A stretch of DNA of 64,000 nucleotides, taken from the NCBI GenBank assembly GCA_949775045.1, contig OX459103.1, forward strand, positions 765,501 through 829,500, given 5' to 3'. Position 1 is the stretch's first letter. Every line of letters begins with the position of its first letter. The notes beneath the pieces were generated by a model. It had not been told where the DNA came from and made no database searches. It saw only the letters and a program-made list of their open reading frames with translations. The DNA is from Metridium senile. Lineage: Eukaryota > Cnidaria > Anthozoa > Actiniaria > Metridiidae. Below, piece after piece: positions 35,073 to 47,905 of this stretch. A program made the translations under genes and the position numbers.

Positions 35073-37520
35073 GGTGTATTTAGATGGATGTTTGAGTAGT
35101 TTTCTTATTTATAAGATACAGGGAGATAAAAGAGAGACACATTTATCAAGTTGGTACAGAGTTGTCGACCATTTGACGCAGTGGAAACTTAAGCAATTAT
35201 TTCGCGCAAATATCAAAGAAACGTTTGTTGGTAAGTTTGTTAATAGTCGGAAATTGTTGAAATTATGATTCAAATTATATCAATTATCTTAAAATAAAGT
35301 TTACGACTATAAGATTATTTTTTTACTCAGCGTTTCGACAGAACCTGTTGTCACTATCAAAAAACTAATATAGTTATGACTATAATATAGTTGTAATTAT
35401 AATTACAAATCATCGATTGTACGTCGAGTAAAAGAAAACAATAAATTAGTCTTGTCGTCGTAAACTTTATTTTAAAATGCTTTAAACCGATTATATCCAT
35501 TATCACTGTTGGATTGGTCGCTATTTATGTTAACTACCTTGCCACACCCATTTCAGTGTTTGATATCTACAGTACCCTGTATTCTGCTTGCCATTTCTTC
35601 TTCCCATAGTTCTTTTATTTCTTGCCATTGCTCTTCCTATCGTGTCCTTCCTATCACCTTCCCTAATTTACCTTTCGTTGTTTCTTTATTACTTTCTCCT
35701 AACTAATTCCCTTTCCTTTCTCATTTCTTTAATACAATCATTTCTTTCTTCCTACATGCCTTTCTTGTTTTCCTATTACAAGCTTCTTTCTTCCTTTGTT
35801 GATCGTTTCTATTTCTCCTCCCTCCCTCCTTTGTACTTTCCTTCTTCATTCATTCATTTACCTTGCTTTTTTCGTCTTCTTTTTCTTATTCTTCTCATTC
35901 TTCGTCATCTTCATTTTCCCCATTGCTTAATTTGTCGTTTTTTTATCCTTTCAAATATTCTGAAGAAAAAAAACCCCATCGATAATAACTGTAAACAACT
36001 TCACTTGTAATTAAATATTTATCGTAATACCATCAATGAGGTAACTATTCCTAATCAACATCATTTAAAGCTGCTTATAAGGGTTAAGTGTTAAAGTAAC
36101 TTGAATCAACTTCAGTTGTTTTTAAGATGCCAAATGTTTTTTTCATATAAGATTTATATCTAACAAGCAATACAATTCGATTGTATGGATAACTTACAAA
36201 CACTTTAATATATTTTGATTCACAATTGGATTGTATGGCGATGGCATGATGATGATTCATTTATAATGGTGGTGATGAATTATAAAAAATGCTCCAAAAT
36301 GGCGATTTTTGATGGATTATAGACCATGCAAAATGCTCAAAAATGACGATTTTTGATGGACTATATGCAAAATGCTAAAAATGACGATTTGTGATGGACT
36401 ATAGCCCATGCATTTACCCATAAAGGGAAAGTATGACAATGATAAGAGTGATGGGCGCGGTGGTGATGGTAATGATTTTAAATAATGAAAACAAAGAAAG
36501 AAAAGAAGATGGTACAAAGGATGAGAGAAAATGGGAGGATATTGAATGAAAATAAATAAAGGCGAAAGACGAAAGAAATACTGGGAAAAACAAGAGAAGA
36601 TGGGAGTAAGAATGAGAGAAAAATAAGAAGAAAAGATGCGAGAAAAAATGAAAGAAAGGATGGATGAAAGATGTAAAGGTGAGCGAAAAGATGGGAAAAG
36701 TAGAGTAAATGTAATATAAGAAAGGAAACATTTAGAGGTTATTCTAAATTGAGGACGGAGCTAATTAAATATAATGAGCTCGGTTAAACCCAGTTATAAA
36801 ATGGGAGAAAATAAAAAAGATAATATCCCATATAGAATAAAGAATAAGAAATCAAAAAGGATTGGGTAAAAAAAGACACGAAAAAGTGAAAATAAACTAG
36901 AGAACGCCACATATATATTAGTAATAAACCAATAAACGTTAAAATATGGTCACACGCAGCTCAAGTCCATAGATGCTACTGGAAACTTCAAAGGAAATAA
37001 ATATTAAACCAGTCAATTATTACTGACAGGGTGCGCCAATGGATTAAACACTTTGATTGTACTTAAATGGACACCTCGAACGAGTAGTCGTCAATATTTC
37101 TAATTTATCATGTGTTTATTTATTTTACGTGAATTTTGTTTTCAATGTAGGAGAACTAATAGCATTATTAAAATATCAACGAAACTAAAACACAATTAAA
37201 ACAAAACCACAAATACAATTCGCAAAATTAATGCAACATGATAATTAAGAGTTTGAAAGCGGCAAAAAGACTTCATGAAACTATAAAGTGTATTTCGACA
37301 CGAACGCACTATACTAGTCGCGTAATGATTATTACATTTATTACTACAACCGCTTCAAACAAGAACCCGAAAAGTAATCTACAGCAGTCATATAAATATT
37401 TGAAAACCTTTTACATCATTTGTCAATCTCTTGTCGACCGCAATTGATTTATGGCTAACTATTTGTTACTGGTGATTATGTCATTGTTTCAATTGTCAAT
37501 TTTCATTGTCTTGTGTGTAG
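35073..37520. repeat. Low-complexity region: pyrimidine tract, 40-bp repeats, purine tract
   Basis: 35.51-35.98 kb is TTTCCTTCCT-like. 36.28-36.41 kb carries three to four ~43-bp units with AAAATGACGATTTTTGATGG. 36.44-36.72 kb is GAAAGAAAAGATGGGA-like purine-rich. The rest is unremarkable. No gene seen. Confidence 0.8.
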
Positions 37521-37601
37521 TATATATAAAACCATACTACATGAACCATATACTCATTTATTTGCATGGACAGTCGTACAACTAGAACTTTGCACTTGAA
37601 G
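37521..37601 (+). promoter_or_regulatory. Candidate TATA box and non-coding first exon for ShK gene B
   Basis: TATATATAAAA at 37521-37531 is followed ~70 bp later by a strong donor, TTGAAG|GTAAGT (junction 37601/37602). The coding exon of gene B begins with an acceptor at 42617 and nine untranslated bases, so an upstream exon is expected. This would give a 5-kb 5'UTR intron. Motif-based only. Confidence 0.4.
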
Positions 37602-38715
37602 GTAAGTTAAGTGGAGATTTTTTCCATTTTTCGAAAAAACCCGTGGTATTATTTTCTAGGAATGTTTTGAAAAAAACCGTAAGGGTATTTTAAAATAACT
37701 TTTCGTTATTTTAAAACGTAGCAAACGGTTTTTTTCTTTAAGATTATTACTATAATTACTACATTGTTTTTGTAAAATCGTGGTATTTAAGAAACATTTA
37801 AGAAATCTTCGTTATTAAATGCAAGGTTTTATCAGTTGTTTAACATAGAAATGTAATTTCATTTACTGTATTTGATAATTACTTACTAAATAAAGATAAA
37901 AACATTTTGTCCAAAGTTTATTTTCTAGGAATCAGAAGTTTTTGATCTTTAGATATCAAAAATGAACTTCATTTGGTAACGGAGCATTTATATTTTTGGG
38001 AAATTTTCGTTAGGTTAATTTTTTTAGGAATCTTTCAAATTGTCAATATATCTATATATCAAAATAGATAAATAAATGTTACTTGTACACTATTATCTAA
38101 CGAAAATGGAAAAACAGATAAGGTAAAAGTTAGGTATTATTTCGAAGAAAGAATAAGGAGTTTTCTTGGAGTTCTTAATCTGAACGAATCTAAAGTAATC
38201 TTATTTTTTAATACTAATTACATAAGAATGAAATAGATTTTGACTCTAACTTGATTGAGGCGATTACTTAGAGAAATATTTATTCTATTCAAGTAATACA
38301 ACGATACAATATCATCTCGAAATCTAATTATTGAATATGGAATCATAATGATTTACTTAGTGTTATAGCTATTCAGGAAAATATTAGAACTAATTTTTTT
38401 CTCAGAGGGAAGAGGAAAAACGGTATTTAAATAGAAAACAAAAAACAATGAATGAAATCATAAAAAACGTCAAATTTCTCACACAATTTTTAGTACAGAT
38501 ATAAAGGTCATAAAGGTATATTTCTTTAACTCGACTTGTTAATAAGTCTTTCTTGATAAAATGAATATTTGCTAAAGATCATATTTAAGATTGCGTGTTC
38601 CACAAATAATTGTATAATGTAACCCATGGGGTTAACATGGGTAAACAAAGCAATTTGCAACACGACATCGCGCTAAAGCAGAGATCGCATCGTGTATAAA
38701 CCAAACAACGTTACA
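37602..38715. other. AT-rich sequence, probable 5'UTR intron of ShK gene B
   Basis: No coding feature or transposon end recognised. Confidence 0.4.
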
Positions 38716-38725
38716 TATCAGAAAG

Positions 38726-38905
38726 AAACGATAGGTAATATAATGGAATTTGAAAAAATGTTGACTTAACTTTACTGACGTTTCGAGCTTTAGCCCTTCG
38801 TCGGAGTCAACATTTTTTACGGTGTTACAAATTTCATTCTATTACCTATCGTTTATATCAAACACCGACGCAGCCTATACTAGTTTACTCGCTAGTTTCC
38901 ATTTA
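38726..38905. mobile_element. Inverted pair of satellite/hairpin element fragments
   Basis: AACGATAGGTAATATAATG leads into a minus-strand hairpin motif (38770-38810), immediately followed by a satellite unit in the other orientation. Same layout as 9.42-9.77 kb but with a shorter left half. Outer hairpin pairing is reduced to three base pairs here. Confidence 0.75.
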
Positions 38906-39350
38906 GATATCAGAAAGAAAGTATATTTTAAAAGCGTATTTTAAGACCTGAGCTGTTTACGAGTGAGAGGGGGGATTAGTTTAGTGTAGTGGTTTAGTAA
39001 GGAATTCCTTCACTTGATTACCAACCATGCACGCCGACTATAAGGAAAGTCTAGTTTCTGGTCGAGATGGCTAAACCCTGGCTTGGCATTTTAAATTGTA
39101 ACAAGTATCAAACGAGTAAGTTGCGAATCAATGTGTCTTCACGTGGCGCCTAATTCACCATTTGAGCTAGTGTAGTTAACACAAGGATGCATGAAAGAAC
39201 AGTGAATGGGAAATCACATCGTGTGACCGCACCTCTAATTCTGGATTATTGACATGGGTCGCAGAGTATTTGGAGAACCGCACATCAAAATATAATGGTT
39301 TTCTAAAAATATCAAAATACGTGTTGATTGAAATCGCATTTCCTATAGTA
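38906..39350. other. Non-coding stretch
   Basis: No supported feature. A ~60-bp segment with GGGTCGCAGAGTA and TTGGAGAACC recurs near 39800, flanking the satellite block at 39.36-39.75 kb, which suggests that the satellite sits in a duplicated segment. Confidence 0.5.
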
Positions 39351-39353
39351 GGT

Positions 39354-39395
39354 TTTTACTCCGACGAAGGGCTAAAGCTCGCAACGTCAGTAAAG
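39354..39395 (+). other. Hammerhead-like hairpin with mutated core
   Basis: Outer arms pair perfectly (TTTTACT with AGTAAAG) and stem II is GGGC/GCTC, but the conserved GAAA reads GCAA. Confidence 0.45.
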
Positions 39396-39750
39396 TTAAG
39401 TTAACATTTTTACGGTGTTCCAAATTCTATATATTACCTATCGTTTATATGAAACACCGACGCAGCCTATACTAGTTTACTCGTTAGTTTCTATTTTTTA
39501 CGGTGTTACAAATTTCATTATATTACCTATCGTTTATATCAAACACCGACGCAGCCTATACTAGTTTACTCGCTAGTTTCTATTTCTATTTTTTACGGTG
39601 TTACGAATTTCATTATATTACCTATCGTTTATATCAAACACCGACGCAGCCTATACTAGTTTACTCGCTAGCTTCTATTTCTATTTTTTACGGTGTTACA
39701 AATTTCATTATATTACCTATCGTTTAAATCAAACACCGACGCAGCTAGTT
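39396..39750 (+). repeat. 95-bp satellite array, about four copies
   Basis: Direct continuation of the hairpin: TTTTTACGGTGTT then units ending in CGCTAGTTTCTATTTCTAT. Orientation opposite to the 3.4-kb array. Confidence 0.93.
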
Positions 39751-40179
39751 TCACTTTATAATCCATAACATAAACTCAACAAGAAATTATGGGTTACTGC
39801 CATGGGTCGTAGAGTAGTTAACGTTGGAGAACCACAAGCAGAAAAATGGCTTTGTAAAAATATAAGAATACGTGTTGATTGAGCTAATATTACTTAATTA
39901 GGATAAATAAAACAATAAAGTCAATGACAGTAAAGAAACACTAAAAAACATTAGTTACACCCGACAAAAAGTGGTCGAAACGAAAAGTCTCCATTTTTTA
40001 GTATCTGTGAAAAACTGAAGATTTTTCATCATTATTTCACAATTACTCCTTTCAACTGCCCAGAACATTCCATCAATTTCAAACCACAAGGCAATTATTA
40101 TCACAGTAGTGCTACAGTAATCAATCAGCTAAAATAATCGTTGTCTGTGTGTGTTCTCACTATACCTGTGGTTAACTAA

Positions 40180-40615
40180 ATACTACTACGATGGGAAATA
40201 CTATTGTTATAGTGAATGTTTTAGTCATTACCTATTAATAGGGGGGTTACTCCCTTTGTCCAAGTGGTAGGGGTGATCGGCGTACCTTTTAGGGTAAAAA
40301 TATTTCCTATTGTTATAGTGAATGTTTTAGTCATTACCTATTATTATAGATAGTTCACTCAATGTGAAGTATGCTTCTGGTTTACCATAAATGACTAATA
40401 CAGAAAAAATACACACCATGTTATGAATGGCGACTAAACACTATTACGATGGTAAATATACTATTGTTATAGTGAATGCTTTAGTCATTACCTTATACTA
40501 TCAACATCGAAAAATAGATAGTTAATTTAGTGTTTGAGGTATGTTAACTTTCTGGTTTACCATAAATGACTAATACAGAAACGATACAATAGGTAATATA
40601 ATGAAATTAGTCAAC
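40180..40615. repeat. ~125-260-bp direct repeats around the satellite
   Basis: ACTATTGTTATAGTGAATG with TTTAGTCATTACCT and GGTTTACCATAAATGACTAA recurs at about 40200, 40310, 40455, 41345 and 41720. The 95-bp satellite block is embedded in this older repeat. Confidence 0.85.
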
Positions 40616-40619
40616 ATTT

Positions 40620-41275
40620 TTTACGGTGTTACAAATTTCATTCTATTACCTATCGTTTATATCAAACACCGACGCAGCCTATACTAGTTTACTCGCTAGT
40701 TTCTATTTCTATTTTTTACGGTGTTACAAATTTCATTCTATTACCTATCGTTTATATCAAACACCGACGCAGCCTATACTAGTTTACTCGCTAGTTTCTA
40801 TTTCTATTTTTTACGGTGTTACAAATTTCATTCTATTACCTATCGTTTATATCAAACACCGACGCAGCCTATACTAGTTTACTCGCTAGTTTCTATTTCT
40901 ATTTTTTACGGTGTTACAAATTTCATTCTATTACCTATCGTTTATATCAAACACCGACGCAGCCTATACTAGTTTACTCGCTAGTTTCTATTTCTATTTT
41001 TTACGGTGTTACAAATTTCATTCTATTACCTATCGTTTATATCAAACACCGACGCAGCCTATACTAGTTTACTCGCTAGTTTCTATTTCTATTTTTTACG
41101 GTGTTACAAATTTCATTCTATTACCTATCGTTTATATCAAACACCGACGCAGCCTATACTAGTTTACTCGCTAGTTTCTATTTCTATTTTTTACGGTGTT
41201 ACAAATTTCATTCTATTACCTATCGTTTATATCAAATACCGACGCAGCCTATACTAGTTTACTCGCTAGTTTCCA
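40620..41275 (+). repeat. 95-bp satellite array, seven near-identical copies
   Basis: Exact 95-bp periodicity from 40626 with almost no divergence, so it is recently homogenised. Each unit reads GGTGTTACAAATTTCATTCT ... ATCAAACACCGACGCAGCC ... TAGTTTACTCGCTAGTTTC. Overlapping 83-codon frames are periodic artefacts. It is a satellite, not a CRISPR: there is no spacer diversity. Confidence 0.97.
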
Positions 41276-41424
41276 TTTACCATTTAGAAAAGATACACAT
41301 CACGTGCACGTTATGAATGGCAACTAAATACTTTACGATGGGAAATACTATTGTTATAGTGAATGCTTTCAGTTGTCATTACCTAATACTACTGTGATCA
41401 ACATCGAAAGATAATTAGATATAA

Positions 41425-41691
41425 ATGGAAACTAGCAAGTAAACTAGTATAGGCTGCGTCGGTGTTTGATATAAACGATAGGTAATATAGAATGCAATTT
41501 GTAACATCGTAAAAAATGTTGACTTAACTTTACTTTATGGAAACTAGCGAGTAAACTAGTATAGGCTGTGTTGGTGTTTGATATAAACGATAGGTAATAT
41601 AATGAAATTTGTAACACCGCAAAAAATGTTGACTTAACTTAATAATAGTCTTTATTGACGTTTCGAGGTTTAGCCCTTCGTCGGAGTTAAA
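41425..41691 (-). mobile_element. Two further satellite units with a hairpin motif
   Basis: Units at 41429 and 41537 face the opposite way from the seven-copy array. The second is followed by a hairpin motif on the minus strand (41650-41691). Confidence 0.8.
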
Positions 41692-41939
41692 GAGAAAAAT
41701 AGATAGTTAATTCAATGTTAGGTATGTTTCTGGTTTACCATAAATGACTAATACAGAAAAAATACACATCATGTTATGAATGACAACTCACTCTCTCGAC
41801 TGCCTTTACCGCATATTATTGATGCAACACAGTTTACAATAATCATTATTGAGATTGGTACATGATTGTAAGCCGCCAGTCTGACTGAAAAAATACTAGA
41901 CAATGAAAAGTGCATTAATTGAACATATTAAACATGAAA

Positions 41940-41990
41940 AGTATAGTATATATATATATAAAAGTATATATATATATGTGATAATATTCC
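41940..41990. repeat. (TA)n microsatellite
   Basis: Two short TATATATATA runs separated by AAAAG. Confidence 0.8.
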
Positions 41991-42111
41991 TTACATCATA
42001 AAAAGTTGGAATGGTTTTCAAATGAGCTGTTGTGTTGTTGTTGCTGCTTTTGTTAATAATTGAGGTTTTCAAAATGCCTAAGACTTGAGCGCCTCTTGGT
42101 GTGTAGAGACA

Positions 42112-42186
42112 TAAGTAAAGTAAGTAAGTAAAGTAAAGTAGTAATTAAGTAAGTAAGTAAGTAAGTAAGTAATTAGTAAGTAAGTT

Positions 42187-42231
<45 letters not shown>

Positions 42232-42530
42232 TTAGTAAGTAAGTTAGTAAGTAAGTAAGTAAGTAAGTAAGACAGTAAGTAAGTAAGTAAATAAGTAAGT
42301 GCGTAAGTAAGTAAATAAGTAAGTAAGTAAGTTAGTAAGTAAGTAAGTAAGTAAGTAAGTAAGACAGTAAGTAAGTAAGTAAATAAGTAAGTGCGTAAGT
42401 AAGTAAATAAGTAAGTGCGTAAGTAAGTAAATAAGTAAGTAAGTATGTAGGTAGGTAGGTATAAATAAGTAAGAAATATAAATAAGTCAGTCAGTCAGTA
42501 AGTAGGTAGGTAAGTAAGTAAGTAAGCACA
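42112..42530 (+). repeat. (GTAA)n array just upstream of ShK gene B
   Basis: About 90 GTAA units with GACA, GTGC and TTAG variants that recur in blocks. On the plus strand each GTAAGT is a perfect 5' splice-site core. The array ends ~90 bp before the coding exon of gene B, within its probable 5'UTR intron. Confidence 0.95.
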
Positions 42531-42626
42531 TCAAACACAAATCTCACACATTAAATTCATGTCTCAAACCCATTGACATTTTAGCTATTGTGTTCTGAAC
42601 CCCATTTGTGATTTCAGATCATAACC

Positions 42627-45183
42627 ATGAAATACTCCATCTTAGTGATAGTCTGCCTGCTTCTGATTGGCTACTGTATGGCAGCCCCTGAAAAACGTTC
42701 AATGAATTTAGCTGATCGTGTGATAAGGTTAAGAAGCCTTGCAGCAAAATATGATGGTATGTATAGACACAATGAATAGATCTACATTAAATATTGAAAA
42801 GGGCCCGGGCAAACAGCTTTAACATGTGCTTCAACATCCGTTCGATTTTGTTGAATGGCAATGTTTAAACGCTTTTAAACTCTTTCAACATCAATTCAAC
42901 ATCGATTCAACACGCTTCAACAATGTTGAAAGAGTTTAAAAGCGTTTAAACATTACCATTCAACAAATTAAAATCGAACGGATGTTGAAGCAAATGTTGA
43001 AACTGTTTCGGCCCGGGCCTTAACACTCAAATGTCTGCATGTTGAAGATCATTATTGCAAGCTTATATAGCCTAAATGCCATATTAGATGGAAAAAGAGG
43101 GAAGAAATGTTCTAAAAGGCAAAGGAATATAGAATGAAAGAAAGAAATAATAAGAAAAAGGATAAGAAAGAAAACATGATGAAAAAGAAGAAATAGAATG
43201 AGTAATGGATGAAAGATGAATGGATGAATGAATAAATAAATAGATGAATGAAGAGATGGGTCAATCAATGAATAAATGAATGAAATAAAAAATGGATGAA
43301 CGAATGAATAAATGGATGAAAAAAGGATGGATAAATGATGGGATGGATGGATGGATGGATCAATAAATGGCTAAATGAATGAAACAATGAATGAATGCAT
43401 GAACAAATGGATGAATGAATGGATAGAAAGATTAAAGAATGGATGAAAAACGAATAAATGCATGGATGGATGAAATGAATAAAAGAGTGAATGAATGAAT
43501 GGATGATTGAATGAATGAACAAATGAAGAAATAAATAAATGAATGGATGAATAAATGGTGTTTTATGAATAAAATGAATTAAACAGGGAATGAATGGATA
43601 ATTGAATAAATGAACAAATAAAGACATTTTTAAATGAATGTACACAGGGACCCCTAATCAATCAAAAATTATGGATAAAATAGATGAAAAACGCGCGCGC
43701 ATGCAATTGTTCATCGCTTGGGCTTCCTGTGTCGACTACTGCTCGTTATATCTGTTGGGCTTCCTGTGGCAGCCGTTGCTTGGTAACTTGTCCACCCCTT
43801 GTGATAATATATATGTTACAAGGGATGAAACTCGCATTACGAATTTCTATAAAACCGCTTATTTCAAGTCGAAATATTGCTTCTAGTGGATATAAAACGA
43901 CACATACATATTGAAAGAGGGAAAAACATACCATTTATTAACTTTTTATAAAATACATTTCATGAAAACATTTTTTTTTTCGAAATATCAATTTTACGAA
44001 CTGCAGTGCAACGTGGAGGTACCGGAAGTCAGGTTTTAAATAGTGAAACATTATCAAATTATGTCTTCACAACTATTTCGGAAAGGTGACTTTGCTCCAG
44101 TGGTGTGTCGGATTTAGCAAGACTTACCGTTTGATGTCTTCAAAGTTGTTTATATTGTCCATCGGACATCATCTTGTTCACATTTGGCAGAAAAAAATAA
44201 TCACTTCCGGTACCTCCACGTTGCACTGCACATATTTAGAGTATTTGAGAGTTCCATCCCTTGTCACATATTACTAAACTAGAGAGATTTGCGGAGAAAA
44301 GCTACGCGAGAAAAGTTTTTGAATTTTGCCATTCGTCAGCCATTCGTCACCAAGCAACGGCGGCCACAGGAAGCCCAACAGATATCACGAGCAGTAGTCG
44401 ACACAGGAAACCCAAACGAAGAACAATTGCATGCGCGCGCGTTTTTCGTCTATTTTATTAATAATTATTGATTGATTAGGGGTCCCTGTGAATGTATAAA
44501 TGAATAGATGAATGAGTAAGCAAATGAATGAAACAACGCACAAAAGCTAGAGAATAATAGCACAATGTTTACCCAAAAAACTAAATAGCTAATGCTGAAT
44601 GTTTCTTTGCTTTAAGTACGCAAGAGATCAGACTATGCCTGTGAGGACGAAAACCCTTATCGTTGTGCATACAGTCTGTTTGAAGGCAATGGAGACTGTG
44701 ATATAGAGAAGTGTGCTTATAGCTGTGGTGTATGTAAGTATATTTACAATAAATACATACCACAAAAATGTGACTGTATATACAAAAATATAAATAATAG
44801 TATATTTACAATAAATGTCCCAACCTCGTTAAATGTCCCTACAAACTAGACATTTCTTTATAATTTTTCACATATTTGAAAGGCTGCTACTTAATTGGTC
44901 ATTATTCAATAGAATATAATGTAGCTCTGCAATCTTGTATATTTTGATGTGCTCTTTTATGCTATGGAGTATATTTCTTAATTGCATTAAATCTAGAAAC
45001 TAGTACCCAGTCCCCTCCTCGCTCCTCCTCATTTATATATATATAAAAATATAAATATATAAATATTAGAACATGCCCAATTTCTTAAGTTTTAAATATT
45101 GAATCAAATGTTATGCTTTTGATTGTGATTTAGTTCATAATACACTGATCATGACTGGCATCTCGTTTTCTTCAACAGGCTGA
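42627..45183 (+). CDS. ShK gene B: secreted toxin-type ShK precursor
   Basis: Three coding exons: 42627-42756, 44617-44733 and 45179-45183, all introns phase 1, 83 residues. The coding exon is preceded by a good acceptor (GATTTCAG, 42610-42617). Exon 1 gives a signal peptide of ~21 residues (hydrophobic core VIVCLLLIG, then A-A-P) and an acidic/basic propeptide. Exon 2 opens across the intron with an Arg-Lys-Arg processing site, then the ShK domain with spacing 7-10-4-3-2. Exon 3 adds only the last two bases of the sixth Cys codon and TGA, exactly as in gene A. The predicted mature peptide is about 36 residues, the size of type 1 sea-anemone potassium-channel toxins. The Lys-Tyr blocking pair is not evident, so its target is unknown. 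A secreted non-toxin ShK peptide is the alternative. Confidence 0.85.
42800..43020. mobile_element. Foldback MITE in intron 1 of ShK gene B
   Basis: The ends GGGCCCGGGCAAACAG and (inverted) AGGCCCGGGCCGAAACAG continue into arms with TTCAACATCCGTTCGATTTT and AATGTTTAAACGCTTTTAAA, pairing over ~95 bp each. TTA/TAA lies on the right; the left flank is AAA, so no clean duplication. Terminal AGGCCCG resembles the elements at 5.49 and 23.78 kb. Confidence 0.75.
43180..43635. repeat. (GAAT/GGAT)n low-complexity region in intron 1 of ShK gene B
   Basis: ATGAATGAATGGATGG-type tetranucleotides. The minus-strand frames are Ile/His/Ser/Phe artefacts. Confidence 0.9.
43644..44489. mobile_element. 846-bp long-inverted-repeat element, hAT-like
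   Basis: Ends ACAGGGACCCCTAATCAATC at left and inverted at right, with flanks GAATGTAC and GAATGTAT, a 7-of-8 match to an 8-bp duplication as made by hAT transposases. Complementarity continues almost to the centre, including GCAGTGCAACGTGGAGGTAC and its inverse, so the transcript would form one long hairpin. No transposase. Confidence 0.75.
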
Positions 45184-45356
45184 TTATAAAACTCGAAAGT
45201 ACCACAATCTCTCATTTTATTTATCTCTCACAATGTGTGACATAACCAGCTACTGTAAATCTTCTTTTTGTTAGCCAAGAATCGAATGAAGATGTTTGTT
45301 AAGATGTTGTACTAGACAGAAAGCTACTATTGTATGTTTTATGCATATGTTTAGTC

Positions 45357-45362
45357 AATAAA
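45357..45362 (+). terminator. Poly(A) signal of ShK gene B
   Basis: AATAAA 174 bp after the stop, about the same distance as in gene A. Confidence 0.7.
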
Positions 45363-45484
45363 AAATATTATACCATAAAAAAATCCTAATGTAACTCTAT
45401 GTTTTAATATAAGCTCATGTGACAATTTTATTGAGAAATGCAGAACGAACTAGTAAATGAGCAAGCAAATTATGTACATGAAAA

Positions 45485-46905
<1,421 letters not shown>

Positions 46906-46907
46906 AA

Positions 46908-47458
46908 ACAAACAAAGATATAAAATCAAATAAAAAATATATTGAACATTATTGCATATGTTTAACGCATGAAACCTACATGAAACCTGCATGCACACAG
47001 CTTTCCCAGATGAATAGACATTATTCTAACAAAAATAAATCACTTTAAACAACCCGCATTAGTTGTTGAAAGAAGTGGGTAAATAAAAATGCAGAATTGA
47101 CATACAACCTGTGTAAACTAGGCTTTCTGTGACAGTTTATATAAAATACTAAATTATATTATAAATCCGTATCAGGATCAAAGATTAACTACCGAAATAG
47201 TGAGAAATTTTCACATAATTTAAATTAAAGGTACACTTCCTGCATTCAGGATTTAATGATTCATGTTTACTATTCAGCACATCAAGTATATATATGCTAG
47301 GACATCAGTGGCGGATCCAGGATTTTCAAAAGGGGGGGGGGGGGGGGGGGGGATTTTGGAAAAGGGGAGGGGATTTTGGTTTCGGATATATAAAAACCCC
47401 AATAATGCTGGAGCTATCCCGGACGTAAGATATAACTACTTAGAAAAAGAGGGGGGGT

Positions 47459-47489
<31 letters not shown>

Positions 47490-47620
47490 CCCAATTCCCC
47501 TCCCCTGGATCCGCCCCTGGTCATATTTGCTTTACCATAAGTTCCAAAAAGTAGAATCATTTGATATGGTTTGGAGTCCAGTCAGAATGTGTGTCGAAGT
47601 AACATTATTATCCAACTAGT
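46908..47620. repeat. Segmental duplication, copy 1
   Basis: AGATATAAAATCAAATAAAA, CATATGTTTAACGCATGAAA, CGTATCAGGATCAAAG, AGGATTTAATGATTC and TTTGATATGGTTTGGAGTCC appear in the same order at 48.11-48.54 kb, with moderate divergence. This copy carries an extra MITE (47308-47520). Confidence 0.85.
47308..47520. mobile_element. MITE with GGCGGATCCAGG ends and poly-G interior
   Basis: The ends GTGGCGGATCCAGGATT and (inverted) CCAGGGGCGGATCCAGGGG are flanked by TCA on both sides. The duplicated segment at 48.45 kb reads TATGCTAGTTCATAATGCTT with a single TCA, the empty site. The interior has two poly-G tracts of more than 15. Confidence 0.75.
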
Positions 47621-47639
47621 CATTAGACTAGTTAAAATA

Positions 47640-47905
47640 TCTCAAGAGTAGAACTGGATCGAATAAAAATATCCAGCGATATTTTTACTCGTCTATCTAG
47701 CCCTCAAGTAAAACAATATTTTTCTTTATAAAGGAACAAAAACCTTTTGATTGGATTATAAATAACTTATTAAACAGTTTGATGTGTAATATGGCTGGAT
47801 ATTTTACTCGTTAACTTGCATTCTGACTCTCCGGCTCGTCAAAAGACAGCGTTTCACTCGTATAGTATCCAGCCATATTACACATCAAAACTGTCTAATA
47901 AGATA
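47640..47905. other. Non-coding DNA with a ~107-bp foldback
   Basis: GATGTGTAATATGGCTGGAT near 47780 is inverted near 47868-47888, with ACTCG on both inner sides. Possibly a small inverted-repeat element. Confidence 0.6.

Noticed and set aside
40620..41275. Regularly spaced repeat that could be mistaken for a CRISPR array
   Set aside because: The 95-bp unit is fully tandem with no variable spacers, in eukaryotic DNA; it is a satellite.
43638..43934. Frames of 60-82 codons at 43.6-43.9 and 44.26-44.47 kb
   Set aside because: They fall inside the arms of the hAT-like foldback and are mirrored on the other arm.
47263..47619. 118-codon frame with Gly-rich segments
   Set aside because: Runs through the poly-G interior of a MITE; the frame would change with any G-tract length variation.
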